Assembly (NCBI GenBank): GCA_021800165.1
Contig: JAJYZF010000045.1
Span: 1 to 32,894, forward strand
Length of the DNA stretch: 32,894 nucleotides
Direction: 5' to 3'
DNA from: Planctomycetota bacterium
GTDB lineage: Bacteria > Planctomycetota > Phycisphaerae > WQYP01
Under the pieces are notes generated by a model that saw nothing but the letters and a program-made list of their open reading frames with translations, did not search any database and was not told where the DNA came from. Of the stretch, positions 7,906 to 17,670 are shown piece after piece. Position 1 is the first letter of the stretch. Every line of letters starts with the position of its first letter. Both the position numbers and the translations under genes were made by a program.

Positions 7906-10900
7906 ATGGTCAAGATAAAGCAGTCCATTCCGGACTTTATACACGAGATTATCAATTCGCCGGTGACCCGGGATATCGCCGGGCGTTTGTCCGATCGCGG
8001 CCATCTGGTCGCCACCGGACAGTGGGGCTCCTGCGCTTTGGCTATGGCGGGGGCGGTTGGCTATCGGCTGCGGCGCTTGGTCTTGGTGGTCACCGCGCAC
8101 CTTGATGAGGCGGATAGCGCGGTCGATCAACTCCAGTTTTTTCGGCCCCAGACCAGGACGGAGTTATTTCCGGCATGGGAAGTGCTGCCGGGTGAATCCA
8201 ATCTTTCCCAGGAACTCGCCGCCCAACGCCTGGCACTTCTGGCGGATTTGGCGGCCGCGGCCGCGGGGAGCACCGCGGCGGTGCCGGATTTTATCGTCGC
8301 TCCGGTGCAGGCTCTGATGCAGCCCTGCCCCAATCGTGAGTTGCTCGCCGATTTGTTGAAAATCGTGTCCGTGCGGCAAAAGCTCAACCGTGATGATCTT
8401 GCGGCATGGATGATCGGTCATGGCTACATGCGTTTGGACGCGGTGGAGGACGCCGGCGATTTCGCCGTACGTGGTGATATTGTGGATGTCTGGCCACCCG
8501 GTGCCGCGGCACCGGTGCGCATTTCCTTTCTCGATGACCAGGTGGAGATGCTCCACCAGTTTGATCCGGAATCTCTGGGGCCGAAGGAAGAATTGCACTC
8601 CATGAAGCTCACCGCTCTGGAGGAAAAATCAGTGTGGCCTTCCGAGCAAACCACCGCTCTGCAAAGCTATTTGCCCGCAGATGCCCTGGTCTGGATCGTG
8701 GAACCCGATGAAGTACGCGAGCAGGGCAAAAGCTATTACGACCGTCTGGAAAATGCCCGGGGCATTTATCCGGTGAGTGCGGTGTTCCGCCATGCCCAGC
8801 GGTTTGCCTGGGCTGAAATTCATCAGTTTGGCCACGAAACCGACGAGGCCGTTCGTTTGCCCTGCGGATCGGTGGAGGAGTTTGATACCAACCCCGATGC
8901 GGCGCTGCAGGCACTTTCCGACCTGGCACAAAGCCATCACGTATTTGTGGTTTGCCAGAACGGATCGGAACTTAGTCGCCTGAAAGACCTGCTCGAAGTA
9001 AAGCATCCGCAATCTCTGGATAAAATATCCCTGATGATCGGCGAATTGGGCATGGGGTTTCGCTGGAAGGCGGTATCCACGGCATCGGCCGGTAAAGAAG
9101 AGGCTTCCCTATCCGCCAGGGCCGCCGCCGAGGGTGGGCCGCTTCCCCAGCCGGGCGTGGCCACCATGGTGGTGGTGGCCAACCACGAAATTTTTCACCG
9201 CCATCATCAAAAACGCCGTGAATTGGCGGCTCCGGAAACCCACTCCATTGAAAACTTTCGCAGCCTCCAGGAAGGCGATTTTGTGGTGCATGTGCAGCAC
9301 GGAATCGCCCGCTACGCCGGCATGACCACGATCACCCGCAATGGCAGCGCCGAAGAATATATCACCCTGCTCTTTGCCGGCGAAAAATCCCTGCATGTGC
9401 CCGTAGCGCAGATACATCTGGTGCAGCAGTATGTCGGTATGGGTCAGGGGCGTCCGCAGTTATCCGTACTGGGTTCGGGTACGTGGGCCAGGCGGAAGGA
9501 AAAAGTGTCGGAATCGGTCGAGCAGTTGGCCGCCGACATGCTCGAAGTTCAGGCCGCCCGCGAACAATTCCCGGGCACCGCCTATCCGCCGGATACGCCG
9601 TGGATGAAGGAATTTGAAAATGCCTTTCCCTATCAACCTACGGAAGATCAGATTCGCTGTATGAGCGAAATCGGCATAGACCTGCAAAAAACCAGGCCGA
9701 TGGATCGTCTCTTGTGCGGGGATGTGGGGTACGGCAAGACGGAACTGGCCATACGGTCCGCATTTAAGGTTGCGGAATTCGGTCGGCAGGTGGCCGTGCT
9801 CGCACCCACCACTATTCTGGTAGAGCAGCATGAAAAGACCTTCCGCCAGCGCATGGCCGGTTATCCGTTCGTGGTGGAAAGTGTTTCGCGGTTTAAAAAT
9901 GCCGCACAGATTCGCGATATCGTGGCCCGCACCGCCAGGGGTCAGGTGGATGTGCTCATCGGAACGCATCGGTTGTTAAGCCAGGATGTGCGTTTTAAGA
10001 ATCTGGGGTTGGTAGTCATTGATGAGGAACAGCGCTTCGGGGTGGATCACAAGGAACACCTCAAGCGGCTGCGCACGGAAGTGGATGTGCTTACCATGAC
10101 CGCCACGCCGATCCCGCGAACCTTGCACATGAGCCTGCTGGGAATACGGGATATCTCCAATCTGGCCACGCCGCCGCGCGATCGGCGCAGTGTGGTTACG
10201 GAAGTAATCAGCTTTGATGAACCGCGCATCAAGCAGGCCATTGAACGCGAGCTGGCCAGGGATGGGCAGATTTATTTTGTTCACAATCGAATATGGAATA
10301 TCCAGACGATTGCCGATCGCCTGCGGAATTTAGCGCCCGATGCCCGCATCGTCATCGGTCATGGGCAGATGCCGGACGGCGAGCTGGAAGAAGTGATGCA
10401 TAAATTTTATAAGCACGAGGCGGATATTCTCGTATCCACCACCATCATTGAAAGCGGCCTCGATATTGCCAGCGCCAATACTATTTTTGTCCATGAAGCT
10501 GAAAATTTCGGATTAAGCGATTTGCACCAGTTGCGCGGACGGGTAGGGCGGTCCAGACATCGGGCCTATTGCTATCTGATTCTCAGCGCCGATCGGTTGC
10601 TTAGTGAAAAAGCTTCCCGCCGACTCAAGGCCATGGAGGAATATACCTCCTTGGGTGCGGGGTTTAAAATAGCGCTGCGCGATCTGGAAATTCGGGGAGC
10701 CGGAAATTTACTGGGAGACGAGCAGTCCGGCCATATTGCCGCGGTTGGATATGAGCTCTACTGCCAGCTTTTGGATGAAGCGGTCAAACGTCTCAAACGC
10801 CAGCCGATAAAAAAGCCGCTGGAAGTGAATCTGGAAATCGCCATCTCCGGGGCCTTGCCGCGCAGCTATATTTCCAGCGAAAAGCAGCGGATGGATTTAT

Positions 10901-11259
10901 ACCGACGTCTGGGGCGGTGCGACACCGCCGAATCACTGGAACGTTTCCGCACCGACATCACCGACGCCTTTGGACCCATTCCCCCATCGGCCGCGACGCT
11001 CTTTGATCTGGCCCAACTGCGCATTTTGGCACGCGTCTGGGGAATCAGCGGCATCGTGGCCAAGCCGCCGGATGTCATCTTCACCCTGGAAGATTTGACG
11101 ATGCTTGGACCGTTGCTTAGTAACTCTCCCGGCAGCGTGCGTGCCGTGGACGAAAAAACCATTCATCTGCGCTTACCGCCAAATTTTTTTCAGGGACCTG
11201 CGCTTATGCATGTGTTGCGGGATCTTTTATCGCGGCCGCACGGTGCATCGGCCGGCTGA
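7906..11259 (+). CDS. mfd: Transcription-repair coupling factor Mfd
   Basis: The product is 1117 residues from the ATG at 7906; the frame is open back to a TTG at 7819, but the added residues do not look like the family N-terminus. Mfd removes stalled RNA polymerase from damaged template and recruits UvrA. Visible parts in order: N-terminal UvrB-like region ([11 protein letters not shown]), RNA-polymerase-interacting CarD-like domain from about 454 ([16 protein letters not shown]), Walker A GDVGYGKT at about 605, DEEQ at about 706, TATPIPRT at about 732, the helicase block QLRGRVGRS at about 875, and the C-terminal TRCF domain. The stretch of about 390-435 is less conserved. Full length and motifs suggest an active enzyme. 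Confidence 0.96.
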   Translation: MVKIKQSIPDFIHEIINSPVTRDIAGRLSDRGHLVATGQWGSCALAMAGAVGYRLRRLVLVVTAHLDEADSAVDQLQFFRPQTRTELFPAWEVLPGESNLSQELAAQRLALLADLAAAAAGSTAAVPDFIVAPVQALMQPCPNRELLADLLKIVSVRQKLNRDDLAAWMIGHGYMRLDAVEDAGDFAVRGDIVDVWPPGAAAPVRISFLDDQVEMLHQFDPESLGPKEELHSMKLTALEEKSVWPSEQTTALQSYLPADALVWIVEPDEVREQGKSYYDRLENARGIYPVSAVFRHAQRFAWAEIHQFGHETDEAVRLPCGSVEEFDTNPDAALQALSDLAQSHHVFVVCQNGSELSRLKDLLEVKHPQSLDKISLMIGELGMGFRWKAVSTASAGKEEASLSARAAAEGGPLPQPGVATMVVVANHEIFHRHHQKRRELAAPETHSIENFRSLQEGDFVVHVQHGIARYAGMTTITRNGSAEEYITLLFAGEKSLHVPVAQIHLVQQYVGMGQGRPQLSVLGSGTWARRKEKVSESVEQLAADMLEVQAAREQFPGTAYPPDTPWMKEFENAFPYQPTEDQIRCMSEIGIDLQKTRPMDRLLCGDVGYGKTELAIRSAFKVAEFGRQVAVLAPTTILVEQHEKTFRQRMAGYPFVVESVSRFKNAAQIRDIVARTARGQVDVLIGTHRLLSQDVRFKNLGLVVIDEEQRFGVDHKEHLKRLRTEVDVLTMTATPIPRTLHMSLLGIRDISNLATPPRDRRSVVTEVISFDEPRIKQAIERELARDGQIYFVHNRIWNIQTIADRLRNLAPDARIVIGHGQMPDGELEEVMHKFYKHEADILVSTTIIESGLDIASANTIFVHEAENFGLSDLHQLRGRVGRSRHRAYCYLILSADRLLSEKASRRLKAMEEYTSLGAGFKIALRDLEIRGAGNLLGDEQSGHIAAVGYELYCQLLDEAVKRLKRQPIKKPLEVNLEIAISGALPRSYISSEKQRMDLYRRLGRCDTAESLERFRTDITDAFGPIPPSAATLFDLAQLRILARVWGISGIVAKPPDVIFTLEDLTMLGPLLSNSPGSVRAVDEKTIHLRLPPNFFQGPALMHVLRDLLSRPHGASAG

Positions 11260-11338
11260 CCCCGGCGGGCTTTCCGCCTGCCCCAAACCGGATATGATAG
11301 TCGCGGTCGGTGGTGTTGGTGGGTGGCCGGAACAACAG

Positions 11339-12232
11339 ATGGGTATGAAAGTTTTGGTAACGGGTGCGGCGGGGCGGCTTGGCCGCTATTGCGTGGCTGA
11401 CCTTATCGCCGGCGGGTTTGAAGTTGTTGCAATCGATCGCCGCAAGAATGACTCGGACAATCCTGCGGTCAACCTCGTTGATCTTCTGGATACTGCGGCC
11501 GTCGCCGACATTATGAAGGGTATTGAGGCGGTGGTACATCTGGGCAATCACCCCGGTGCGCTGGCGTATTCCAAGGACCGGATTTGTCAGGAAAACGTCA
11601 CCATGAACATGAACGTGTTTCTGGCGGCCCTGAATCACGGTGCTAAAAAGATTATTTTTGCCAGTTCCATTCAAGTCATCGCCAGCGAAACCTTTGAATT
11701 CACCCCGGCCTCTCCGCCTCCCTATGTTGCCTATCTGCCGCTGGATAGCGATTCGCCGCCCCAACCTCGCAATGCCTACGCTTTAAGCAAATGGATTGGC
11801 GAAACTATGTTGCGCGATTATTTCGTGCCGGCGGGTCTCGATGCGGTGGCGTTGCGTTTTCCCACGCTGGTCGATCCCACCCGGCTGGAGCGGGTATGGC
11901 GGCATAATCTGGATATTTTAGTCCAAAAACGAGCATCGCACGCCCGAATTTCCCAGGGCTTCGGAGCGTTGATGTATGAGGATGCGGCGCGGCTTATGAC
12001 CAGACTCCTGTCTGCACCCACCCCTGGGTACCGCGTCTATTTGCCCGCGGTCTGTGTTCCTCCAATCAAGGAGATATCTGAAATTATCGATACTTATTAT
12101 CATGGCGTGCCGCTGCGCCGGCCACCAGCTCAAATGGGAAGTCTGATCGATATTTCCCGGATAGAAAAGGAAATCGGCTGGCGACCGTTGCACCTCATGG
12201 AACAGCCGCCCCGAGACGCGGCCCACGCGTAA
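11339..12232 (+). CDS. NAD-dependent epimerase/dehydratase-family (extended SDR) oxidoreductase
   Basis: The protein is 297 residues. The start at 11339 gives MGMKVLVTG; the ATG at 11345 is nearly as good, and GGAA eight bases before 11339 favours it slightly. It has the Rossmann fingerprint TGAAGRLG (about 8-15), a serine-rich strand FASSIQV, and the catalytic Y147-x3-K151 (YALSK). These are the marks of extended SDR enzymes such as UDP-sugar epimerases and uronate dehydrogenases. The short length and the neighbouring dehydratase and lactonase make a sugar or uronate dehydrogenase plausible, but the substrate is not readable. It is 79 bases after mfd and 12 bases before the dehydratase, whose ribosome site overlaps this stop codon. 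Confidence 0.85.
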   Translation: MGMKVLVTGAAGRLGRYCVADLIAGGFEVVAIDRRKNDSDNPAVNLVDLLDTAAVADIMKGIEAVVHLGNHPGALAYSKDRICQENVTMNMNVFLAALNHGAKKIIFASSIQVIASETFEFTPASPPPYVAYLPLDSDSPPQPRNAYALSKWIGETMLRDYFVPAGLDAVALRFPTLVDPTRLERVWRHNLDILVQKRASHARISQGFGALMYEDAARLMTRLLSAPTPGYRVYLPAVCVPPIKEISEIIDTYYHGVPLRRPPAQMGSLIDISRIEKEIGWRPLHLMEQPPRDAAHA

Positions 12233-12244
12233 AAGGAAAAGATC

Positions 12245-13441
12245 ATGGCCACAATCCGCAATATCCGTGTTATCCAGACAGCTCCGGCCGGCGCCAACCT
12301 CACGGTTGTGTGTGTGGAAACCGATGAACCCGGCCTGTACGGATGGGGCTGTGCCACCTTTACCCAGCGCTATCTGGCGGTGGGGGCGGCCATTGAACTG
12401 CATCTGAAGCCGCTGCTGCTGGGCCGTGACGCGGCCCGCATTGAGGATTTATGGCAATTGATGATGGTCAATGGCTATTGGCGAAACGGCCCCGTATTGA
12501 ACAATGCCATAGCCGGCATCGACCTTGCATTGTGGGACATCAAAGCCAAACAGGCCAACATGCCGCTCTATCAGTTGTTGGGTGGAAAGTGCCGGGAGGC
12601 GGCGGCGGTGTATCGCCATGCGGATGGCCGCGACCTGCGGGAAATAGAAGACTCCGCGCGGCAGTTCATGAGTCAGGGGGTGCGGCATCTTCGCGTGCAA
12701 TACGGTGGTTATGGCGGCCGTCGTGCCGACCAGCGACCTCCGGATGGTGCCGCAACCGGCAATTACTACGATCCACGGGCCTATACCCGTAGTGCCATTA
12801 CGGCCCTGGAACACATACGCTCCGCGCTTGGTGATGAACTGGAAATTCTTCATGATGTGCATGAACGGCTAAGCCCGGCCCAGGCCGTTGAATTCGCCAC
12901 GGAATGTGAGCCGTTGCGCTTATTCTTTCTGGAAGATCCCTTGGCCCCGGAAGATCTGCCGTGGCTGGAGAATATCCGCAAGGTCTCCAGCACGCCGCTG
13001 GCCATGGGCGAGCTTTTCAATCACCCACGCGAATGGTTGCCGGTGATTACGCAGCGTCATATCGATTTTATGCGCATGCATATCACGCAGATGGGCGGCC
13101 TCACGCCAGCGCGAAAAGTTGTGGCCCTGGGCGAACTCCATGGTGTGCGCACTGCGTGGCATGGACCAGGTGATGTTTCACCGGTCGGCCATGCCTTGAA
13201 TGTGCACCTGGATGTGGCTACGCCCAATTTTGGCATTCAGGAGTTCAGCGGGTTTAACGATGCTCTGAAAAACGTGTTTCCCGGTTGTCCGGAATTACGT
13301 CAGGGATATTTATATCCCCATGATAAGCCAGGCCTTGGTATTGATGTGGATGAGGCATTAGCGGCAAAATTCCCGTGCAGCGAGAAGGTGATTGAGTGGA
13401 CCCAGACCCGGCTGCCGGATGGCACGCTGCATCGTCCGTGA
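12245..13441 (+). CDS. Enolase-superfamily sugar-acid dehydratase (ManD/RspA-like)
   Basis: The 398-residue protein carries the mandelate-racemase/muconate-lactonizing N-terminal domain and a C-terminal barrel. Active-site elements are visible: HDVHER (H203, D204, H206), FLEDP with E230, MGELF with E256, and WHGPGD with H306. The Asp-Glu-Glu set binds Mg2+ and the His residues act in proton transfer. This arrangement matches the D-mannonate dehydratase/RspA subgroup, which dehydrates aldonic acids to 2-keto-3-deoxy sugars; many RspA-like members have low or different activity, so the substrate is uncertain. AGGA overlapping the previous stop codon supports tight coupling with the SDR gene. 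The end shows DKPGLGIDVDE and WTQTRLPDGT, also seen in this subgroup. Confidence 0.88.
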   Translation: MATIRNIRVIQTAPAGANLTVVCVETDEPGLYGWGCATFTQRYLAVGAAIELHLKPLLLGRDAARIEDLWQLMMVNGYWRNGPVLNNAIAGIDLALWDIKAKQANMPLYQLLGGKCREAAAVYRHADGRDLREIEDSARQFMSQGVRHLRVQYGGYGGRRADQRPPDGAATGNYYDPRAYTRSAITALEHIRSALGDELEILHDVHERLSPAQAVEFATECEPLRLFFLEDPLAPEDLPWLENIRKVSSTPLAMGELFNHPREWLPVITQRHIDFMRMHITQMGGLTPARKVVALGELHGVRTAWHGPGDVSPVGHALNVHLDVATPNFGIQEFSGFNDALKNVFPGCPELRQGYLYPHDKPGLGIDVDEALAAKFPCSEKVIEWTQTRLPDGTLHRP

Positions 13442-13489
13442 GTGAAAATCGCCAAAAAAAGGATTCTTCTCCTGACTCCACCCCCACCG

Positions 13490-14545
13490 ATGCAGCTTTA
13501 TATCGGGTGCTACACCCAGCCAGAGCACGCGGCATCACCCCGCGATGACGGTGGGATCACGTCATGCCGGTTTGACCCATCCCATGGCCGGTTATCTTTT
13601 CAAGCGATCAGCCCAAAAATCCTGAATCCATCATATTTGGCGCTGGACCCAAACAATGAATTCCTTCTGGCGGTCTCGGAAAATATGGTGACCCAGGGCG
13701 CTGTGCATGTTTTTCGGCGGCACACTGACGGCGTTCTGGTGCCGGTCATGGTTCAACTTTCCGGTGGCCGATCAAGTTGCCATGTCTCTCTCACCCCTGG
13801 CGGGGTCGTGTGTGTTTGTTCCTATGGTGACCGATGCGCGGCGTTTTATTCCTACCGGCAAGGCCGGATCACCCCTTGCCAGTACCGGCATTGTTATCAG
13901 GCGCCTCAACCCGTCGGGCCGCGAAAGGTTTCCCGCCCTCATCAGGCTGTGGTCTCGCCGGATGGTCGTTGGTTGTACGTGTGTGATCTGGGTTTGGATT
14001 GTATCTGGCACCACATGATTTCCGATGGCAATGCGGGCTTGGCCACGCCCGTCGGCATCGCCGCGCCTGAAAATTACGGCCCCCGGCACATGGTCTTTCA
14101 TCCGCTGCGGCCACAGGCGTACATCATTTGCGAGCGAAACGGACATCTGCTCACTTACGATTGGAATTCCGCCACCGGAATGCTTTCGCTGACCGATGAT
14201 ATCGCCAGCCTGCCCGCGGACTGGAAGGGCCAACCGGCCGCCGCCGCCATACGCATCCATCCATCCCAGGCCACACTATACGTGTCCAATCGCAATCACA
14301 ATTCACTGGCGGTTTTTGCTCTCGGTGCCGCCGGCCGTGCCAGGTGGGTCGGCTGTTTTTCATCTGGTGGAAAAACGCCGCGGGATTTCGCCATCGACCC
14401 ATCCGGCCGGTGGTTATTATGCGCCAATCAGCACTCGAACCATATTGCGATTCATCAACTCGATCCGGTCACCGGCCTGCCTGCCAACCAGCCGCCGGAG
14501 TTTTTCTCCACCGCCTCTCCGACCTGCATACTCTTTGCGATGTAA
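13490..14545 (+). CDS. Beta-propeller lactonase (6-phosphogluconolactonase-type, Lactonase family)
   Basis: The product is about 351 residues from the ATG at 13490. A GTG at 13442, directly after the dehydratase stop, would add 16 residues; neither has a ribosome site, and family members begin close to MQLYIGCYT. Repeated blade patterns such as SYLALDPNNEFLLAVSE, QAVVSPDGRWLYVCDLG and IRIHPSQATLYVSNRNH, with ending RDFAIDPSGRWLLCANQ, mark the seven-bladed lactonase family. Members hydrolyse sugar lactones or act on muconolactone; the exact substrate is unknown. Together with the SDR dehydrogenase and the dehydratase it would complete an oxidise-hydrolyse-dehydrate sequence. The stop lies 11 bases from the end of the convergent RND gene. 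Confidence 0.82.
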   Translation: MQLYIGCYTQPEHAASPRDDGGITSCRFDPSHGRLSFQAISPKILNPSYLALDPNNEFLLAVSENMVTQGAVHVFRRHTDGVLVPVMVQLSGGRSSCHVSLTPGGVVCVCSYGDRCAAFYSYRQGRITPCQYRHCYQAPQPVGPRKVSRPHQAVVSPDGRWLYVCDLGLDCIWHHMISDGNAGLATPVGIAAPENYGPRHMVFHPLRPQAYIICERNGHLLTYDWNSATGMLSLTDDIASLPADWKGQPAAAAIRIHPSQATLYVSNRNHNSLAVFALGAAGRARWVGCFSSGGKTPRDFAIDPSGRWLLCANQHSNHIAIHQLDPVTGLPANQPPEFFSTASPTCILFAM

Positions 14546-14556
14546 TGCCCGGTCTC

Positions 14557-17500
14557 TTACGCCGACGCGGCATTTTTCAGCGGTTCCTCATCGGCCGGAG
14601 CTTTCACGCTGGCGATGTAGGTATAGATGACCGGTATCACATAAAGCGAGAAGATACAGCCGATGGAAAGACCGGCGGCGATCATCAAGCCCATGTCAAA
14701 CCGGCTGACCGCTCCGGCCCCGGTGGCCACGAGCAGCGGCACCACGCCAAAAACCATGGCCCCGGTGGTCATCAAGATCGGCCTGAGCCGCACACTGGAG
14801 GCCCGGATGACCGCTTCCGGTACGCTCAAGCCTTCGTGTTCCTGAAGTTTATTGGCGAATTCCACAATCAAGATGCCCTGCTTGGTAATCAGGCCAATCA
14901 AGGTGATTAAACCCACTTCGGTGTAAATGTTAATGGTCGCTACGCCCAGAAACATGAACAGGGCCGCGCCAAAGATCGACATGGGAACCGTGAACATGAC
15001 GATGATCGGGTCCCGGAAACTCTCAAACTGGGCCGCCATCAGCAGAAAAATAAGCAGCACCGCCAGAATAAAGGTGATGTAAATGGCGTTGCCCTGTTCC
15101 ATAAATTGCCGTGACTGCGACGCATAGTGGTCCGCATACCCGGTTGGAAACAACTTTTTGCTGGTTTGCTGTAGGAATTTCAGAGCCGTGCCCAGAGTGG
15201 TACCTGGCATGGGCACCGCCGAAATAGTGACGGAATTTTGCTGCTGAAACTGCGGTAAAAATTCCGGCTCCACGATATGGTTGATCGTTACCACCGTCGA
15301 AAGCGGCACCATCTGGCCGCCGGCGGTGCTGATATAGATGCGTTTAAGCATGGCCGCGGTGGCCCGCAGGTGATCCTGCAATTGGGGAATGACTTTATAG
15401 GTGCGGCCCTGCAAGTCAAAACGGTTGATGTAATTGCCGCCCAGCAGTGGCTGAAGATCCGCGGCCAGATTGCTGTTGTTTAAGCCCAACGCCGCCACGA
15501 GATTGTGGTTGACCTTAAGTCGGATTTGCGGGCTGTCATAACGCAGATCTTTTTGCAGGAACAGAAACTTTCCACTTTTCATGCCGGCGGCTATGAGTTG
15601 ATTGGCTGCGGTATCCAAAGCCTGATAGCCCTTGGTGGACGTTAGCACAAACTGTACCGGCAATCCGAACGGTTCTCCGGGAATGGCCGGCAGTGAAAAT
15701 GATACCACCTGCAGCCCGGCAATTTTGGACAGCTTTTCCTGAAACGGGCGGGCCAACTGCATTTGCGTCACCGTGCGCTGGTTCCAGGGTTTTAACAACA
15801 TGCCGCCAACCAGACCATTGGACCCCGGTGTCAACGGCGAAAATCCGTTGATTTGAAACACCTTTTCCGTTTGTGGGAAACTATCGCAAATCTTGCGTAT
15901 TTGCGTAGCGTATGCCGTCATATAATGCAGCGTGGCCGTGGGCGGACCAATGCCCGTAAAAAAGAGTATGCCCTGATCTTCCGTGGGGGCAAGTTCGCTT
16001 TTGGTTTGGAGCAGCATAAACGGGATACTCACAAAGAGCACCAACGCCATAATCAGCACCACCCAGCGCACCGTCAGAACCGCTTGGAGTGAACGTTCGT
16101 AGCCGCGGCGTAATTTCATAAAAAGATTGTCAAGAAAGTGTATCAAGCCGCGCTCTGGGGTGGGGCGCAAAATTTTACTGCTGAGCATGGGCGAAAGCGT
16201 CAACGCCACCACCATGGACACCAGCACGGTAAACACCAGCGTAAAGGCGAATTCGGTAAACAAACTGCCGGTCAGCCCGCCCATAAAGCCAATGGGGGCA
16301 AACACCGCCGCCAGCGAGGTGGACATCACGATAATCGGGCTGGCCAGTTCACGGGCACCGACCATGGCCGCTTTTATTGGTGGCAGCCCTTCATCGATGT
16401 GGCGATGAATATTTTCCACCATGATAATCGCGTCATCCACCACCAAACCGATGGCCAGGATGACGGCCAGTAACGTCAACAGGTTGACGGTAAAGCCGGC
16501 GGCGATCATAAAGATCCCCGCGCCAATAATGGAAAGCGGAATGGCCACCGCCGGTATCAGCAAGGCCCGAAACGAACCGAGAAATAAAAATATCACCAGC
16601 ACCACAATGCCCAGGGTAATAAGCAGCGTATGCTCCACTTCCGAAACCGCGGCTTTAATGTATACCGTCGCATCATAGGGAACAGCCACGTGCAGACCTG
16701 GCGGCAGATTCGCCTTAATTTGCGCCACCGCCACATGCACTTCGTGACCGAGAGTAAGGCTGTTGGCGCTGGGCGATGGGAATACGCCGATGAATGTGGC
16801 GGGAATGCCATTCATGAACACACTTTGGTTGTAATTCTGTGCTCCCATTTGCACATCCGCCACGTCTTTCAGGCGGATAGGCGTGGAATTCACATATTTG
16901 ACCACCAGATTTTTGAACTCCGAAAGCTTGCTGATGGAGGTGTTGGCGGTAATCACTTGGGCAATGTTGGGGCCGCGAATACGTCCGATGGCCGAAACAA
17001 AATTATTATTCGCCAGCGCCGCCGATACCTCCGCGGGGGTTAAGCCCAGGGCTGCAAGTTTGGCCGGCTTAAGCCATACCCGCACAGCAAAACTGTTGCC
17101 GCTGGAACCTGTGCCCGCCGGCAGAATCTGGGCCTGGCTTACCCCGGGTAGCGATTGAATTTTGGGCTGCACCACGCGCAGCAGATAATCATTGATCTGC
17201 TGCTGGTCCATGGTCTTGCTGTAAAATGACAAGTACATAAGCGCCCGGGCATCGCCGACTTCTTCGTTGATAACGGGTGTCTGGCTGGCGGGAGGCAATT
17301 GGCTCGCCACCTGCTGCACCTTCGCCAAAATCTGCGAGACGGCCGCATTCGGGTCCGAATTCATCACCATATTGCAGGTGATGGTGGAAGTGCTTTCCGC
17401 ACTGGTGGCGGTCATATAATCTATATTCGGAGCCTGGGCAATGGCCTGCTCCAGGCGCGAGGTGATATACGATTGCACCTGGGCCGGGTCCGCTCCGGGA

Positions 17501-17652
17501 TAAGAGGTGCTCACCGTGACAATGGTGCTGACAATGGTCGGATATTCCTGCGTGGTCATGCTAAGCCAGGCCCGCAGACCCAGCACCAGAATCACCAGAC
17601 TAAGCGAGCTGGCCAATACCCAGCGTTTAATGAATATATCGGTAAACTTCAT
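14557..17652 (-). CDS. RND-family efflux pump, inner-membrane permease (HAE1/AcrB type)
   Basis: The 1031-residue product has the RND layout: a first membrane helix near the N-terminus, a periplasmic loop starting TVSTSYPGADPAQV, helices 2-6, a second large loop and helices 8-12. The proton-relay pair D406-D407 sits in GLVVDDAIIMVENI, matching AcrB D407/D408, and a conserved lysine lies in GLITKQGILIVEF. It exports drugs, detergents or metabolites by proton exchange with the adaptor and outer-membrane factor encoded just upstream. It is last in a three-gene operon, starting 18 bases after the adaptor stop. Length is normal and no break is seen. Specificity cannot be inferred. Confidence 0.95.
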   Translation of the reverse strand: MKFTDIFIKRWVLASSLSLVILVLGLRAWLSMTTQEYPTIVSTIVTVSTSYPGADPAQVQSYITSRLEQAIAQAPNIDYMTATSAESTSTITCNMVMNSDPNAAVSQILAKVQQVASQLPPASQTPVINEEVGDARALMYLSFYSKTMDQQQINDYLLRVVQPKIQSLPGVSQAQILPAGTGSSGNSFAVRVWLKPAKLAALGLTPAEVSAALANNNFVSAIGRIRGPNIAQVITANTSISKLSEFKNLVVKYVNSTPIRLKDVADVQMGAQNYNQSVFMNGIPATFIGVFPSPSANSLTLGHEVHVAVAQIKANLPPGLHVAVPYDATVYIKAAVSEVEHTLLITLGIVVLVIFLFLGSFRALLIPAVAIPLSIIGAGIFMIAAGFTVNLLTLLAVILAIGLVVDDAIIMVENIHRHIDEGLPPIKAAMVGARELASPIIVMSTSLAAVFAPIGFMGGLTGSLFTEFAFTLVFTVLVSMVVALTLSPMLSSKILRPTPERGLIHFLDNLFMKLRRGYERSLQAVLTVRWVVLIMALVLFVSIPFMLLQTKSELAPTEDQGILFFTGIGPPTATLHYMTAYATQIRKICDSFPQTEKVFQINGFSPLTPGSNGLVGGMLLKPWNQRTVTQMQLARPFQEKLSKIAGLQVVSFSLPAIPGEPFGLPVQFVLTSTKGYQALDTAANQLIAAGMKSGKFLFLQKDLRYDSPQIRLKVNHNLVAALGLNNSNLAADLQPLLGGNYINRFDLQGRTYKVIPQLQDHLRATAAMLKRIYISTAGGQMVPLSTVVTINHIVEPEFLPQFQQQNSVTISAVPMPGTTLGTALKFLQQTSKKLFPTGYADHYASQSRQFMEQGNAIYITFILAVLLIFLLMAAQFESFRDPIIVMFTVPMSIFGAALFMFLGVATINIYTEVGLITLIGLITKQGILIVEFANKLQEHEGLSVPEAVIRASSVRLRPILMTTGAMVFGVVPLLVATGAGAVSRFDMGLMIAAGLSIGCIFSLYVIPVIYTYIASVKAPADEEPLKNAASA

Positions 17653-17670
17653 GGCGGGAAAAACCTTCCG

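Noticed and set aside
7681..8130. 149-codon minus-strand frame over the mcsB end and mfd start
   Set aside because: It is antisense to two well-supported genes and has no motif.
14344..14910. 188-codon plus-strand frame across the lactonase end and the RND gene
   Set aside because: It overlaps two strong genes in another frame and strand and lacks start signals.
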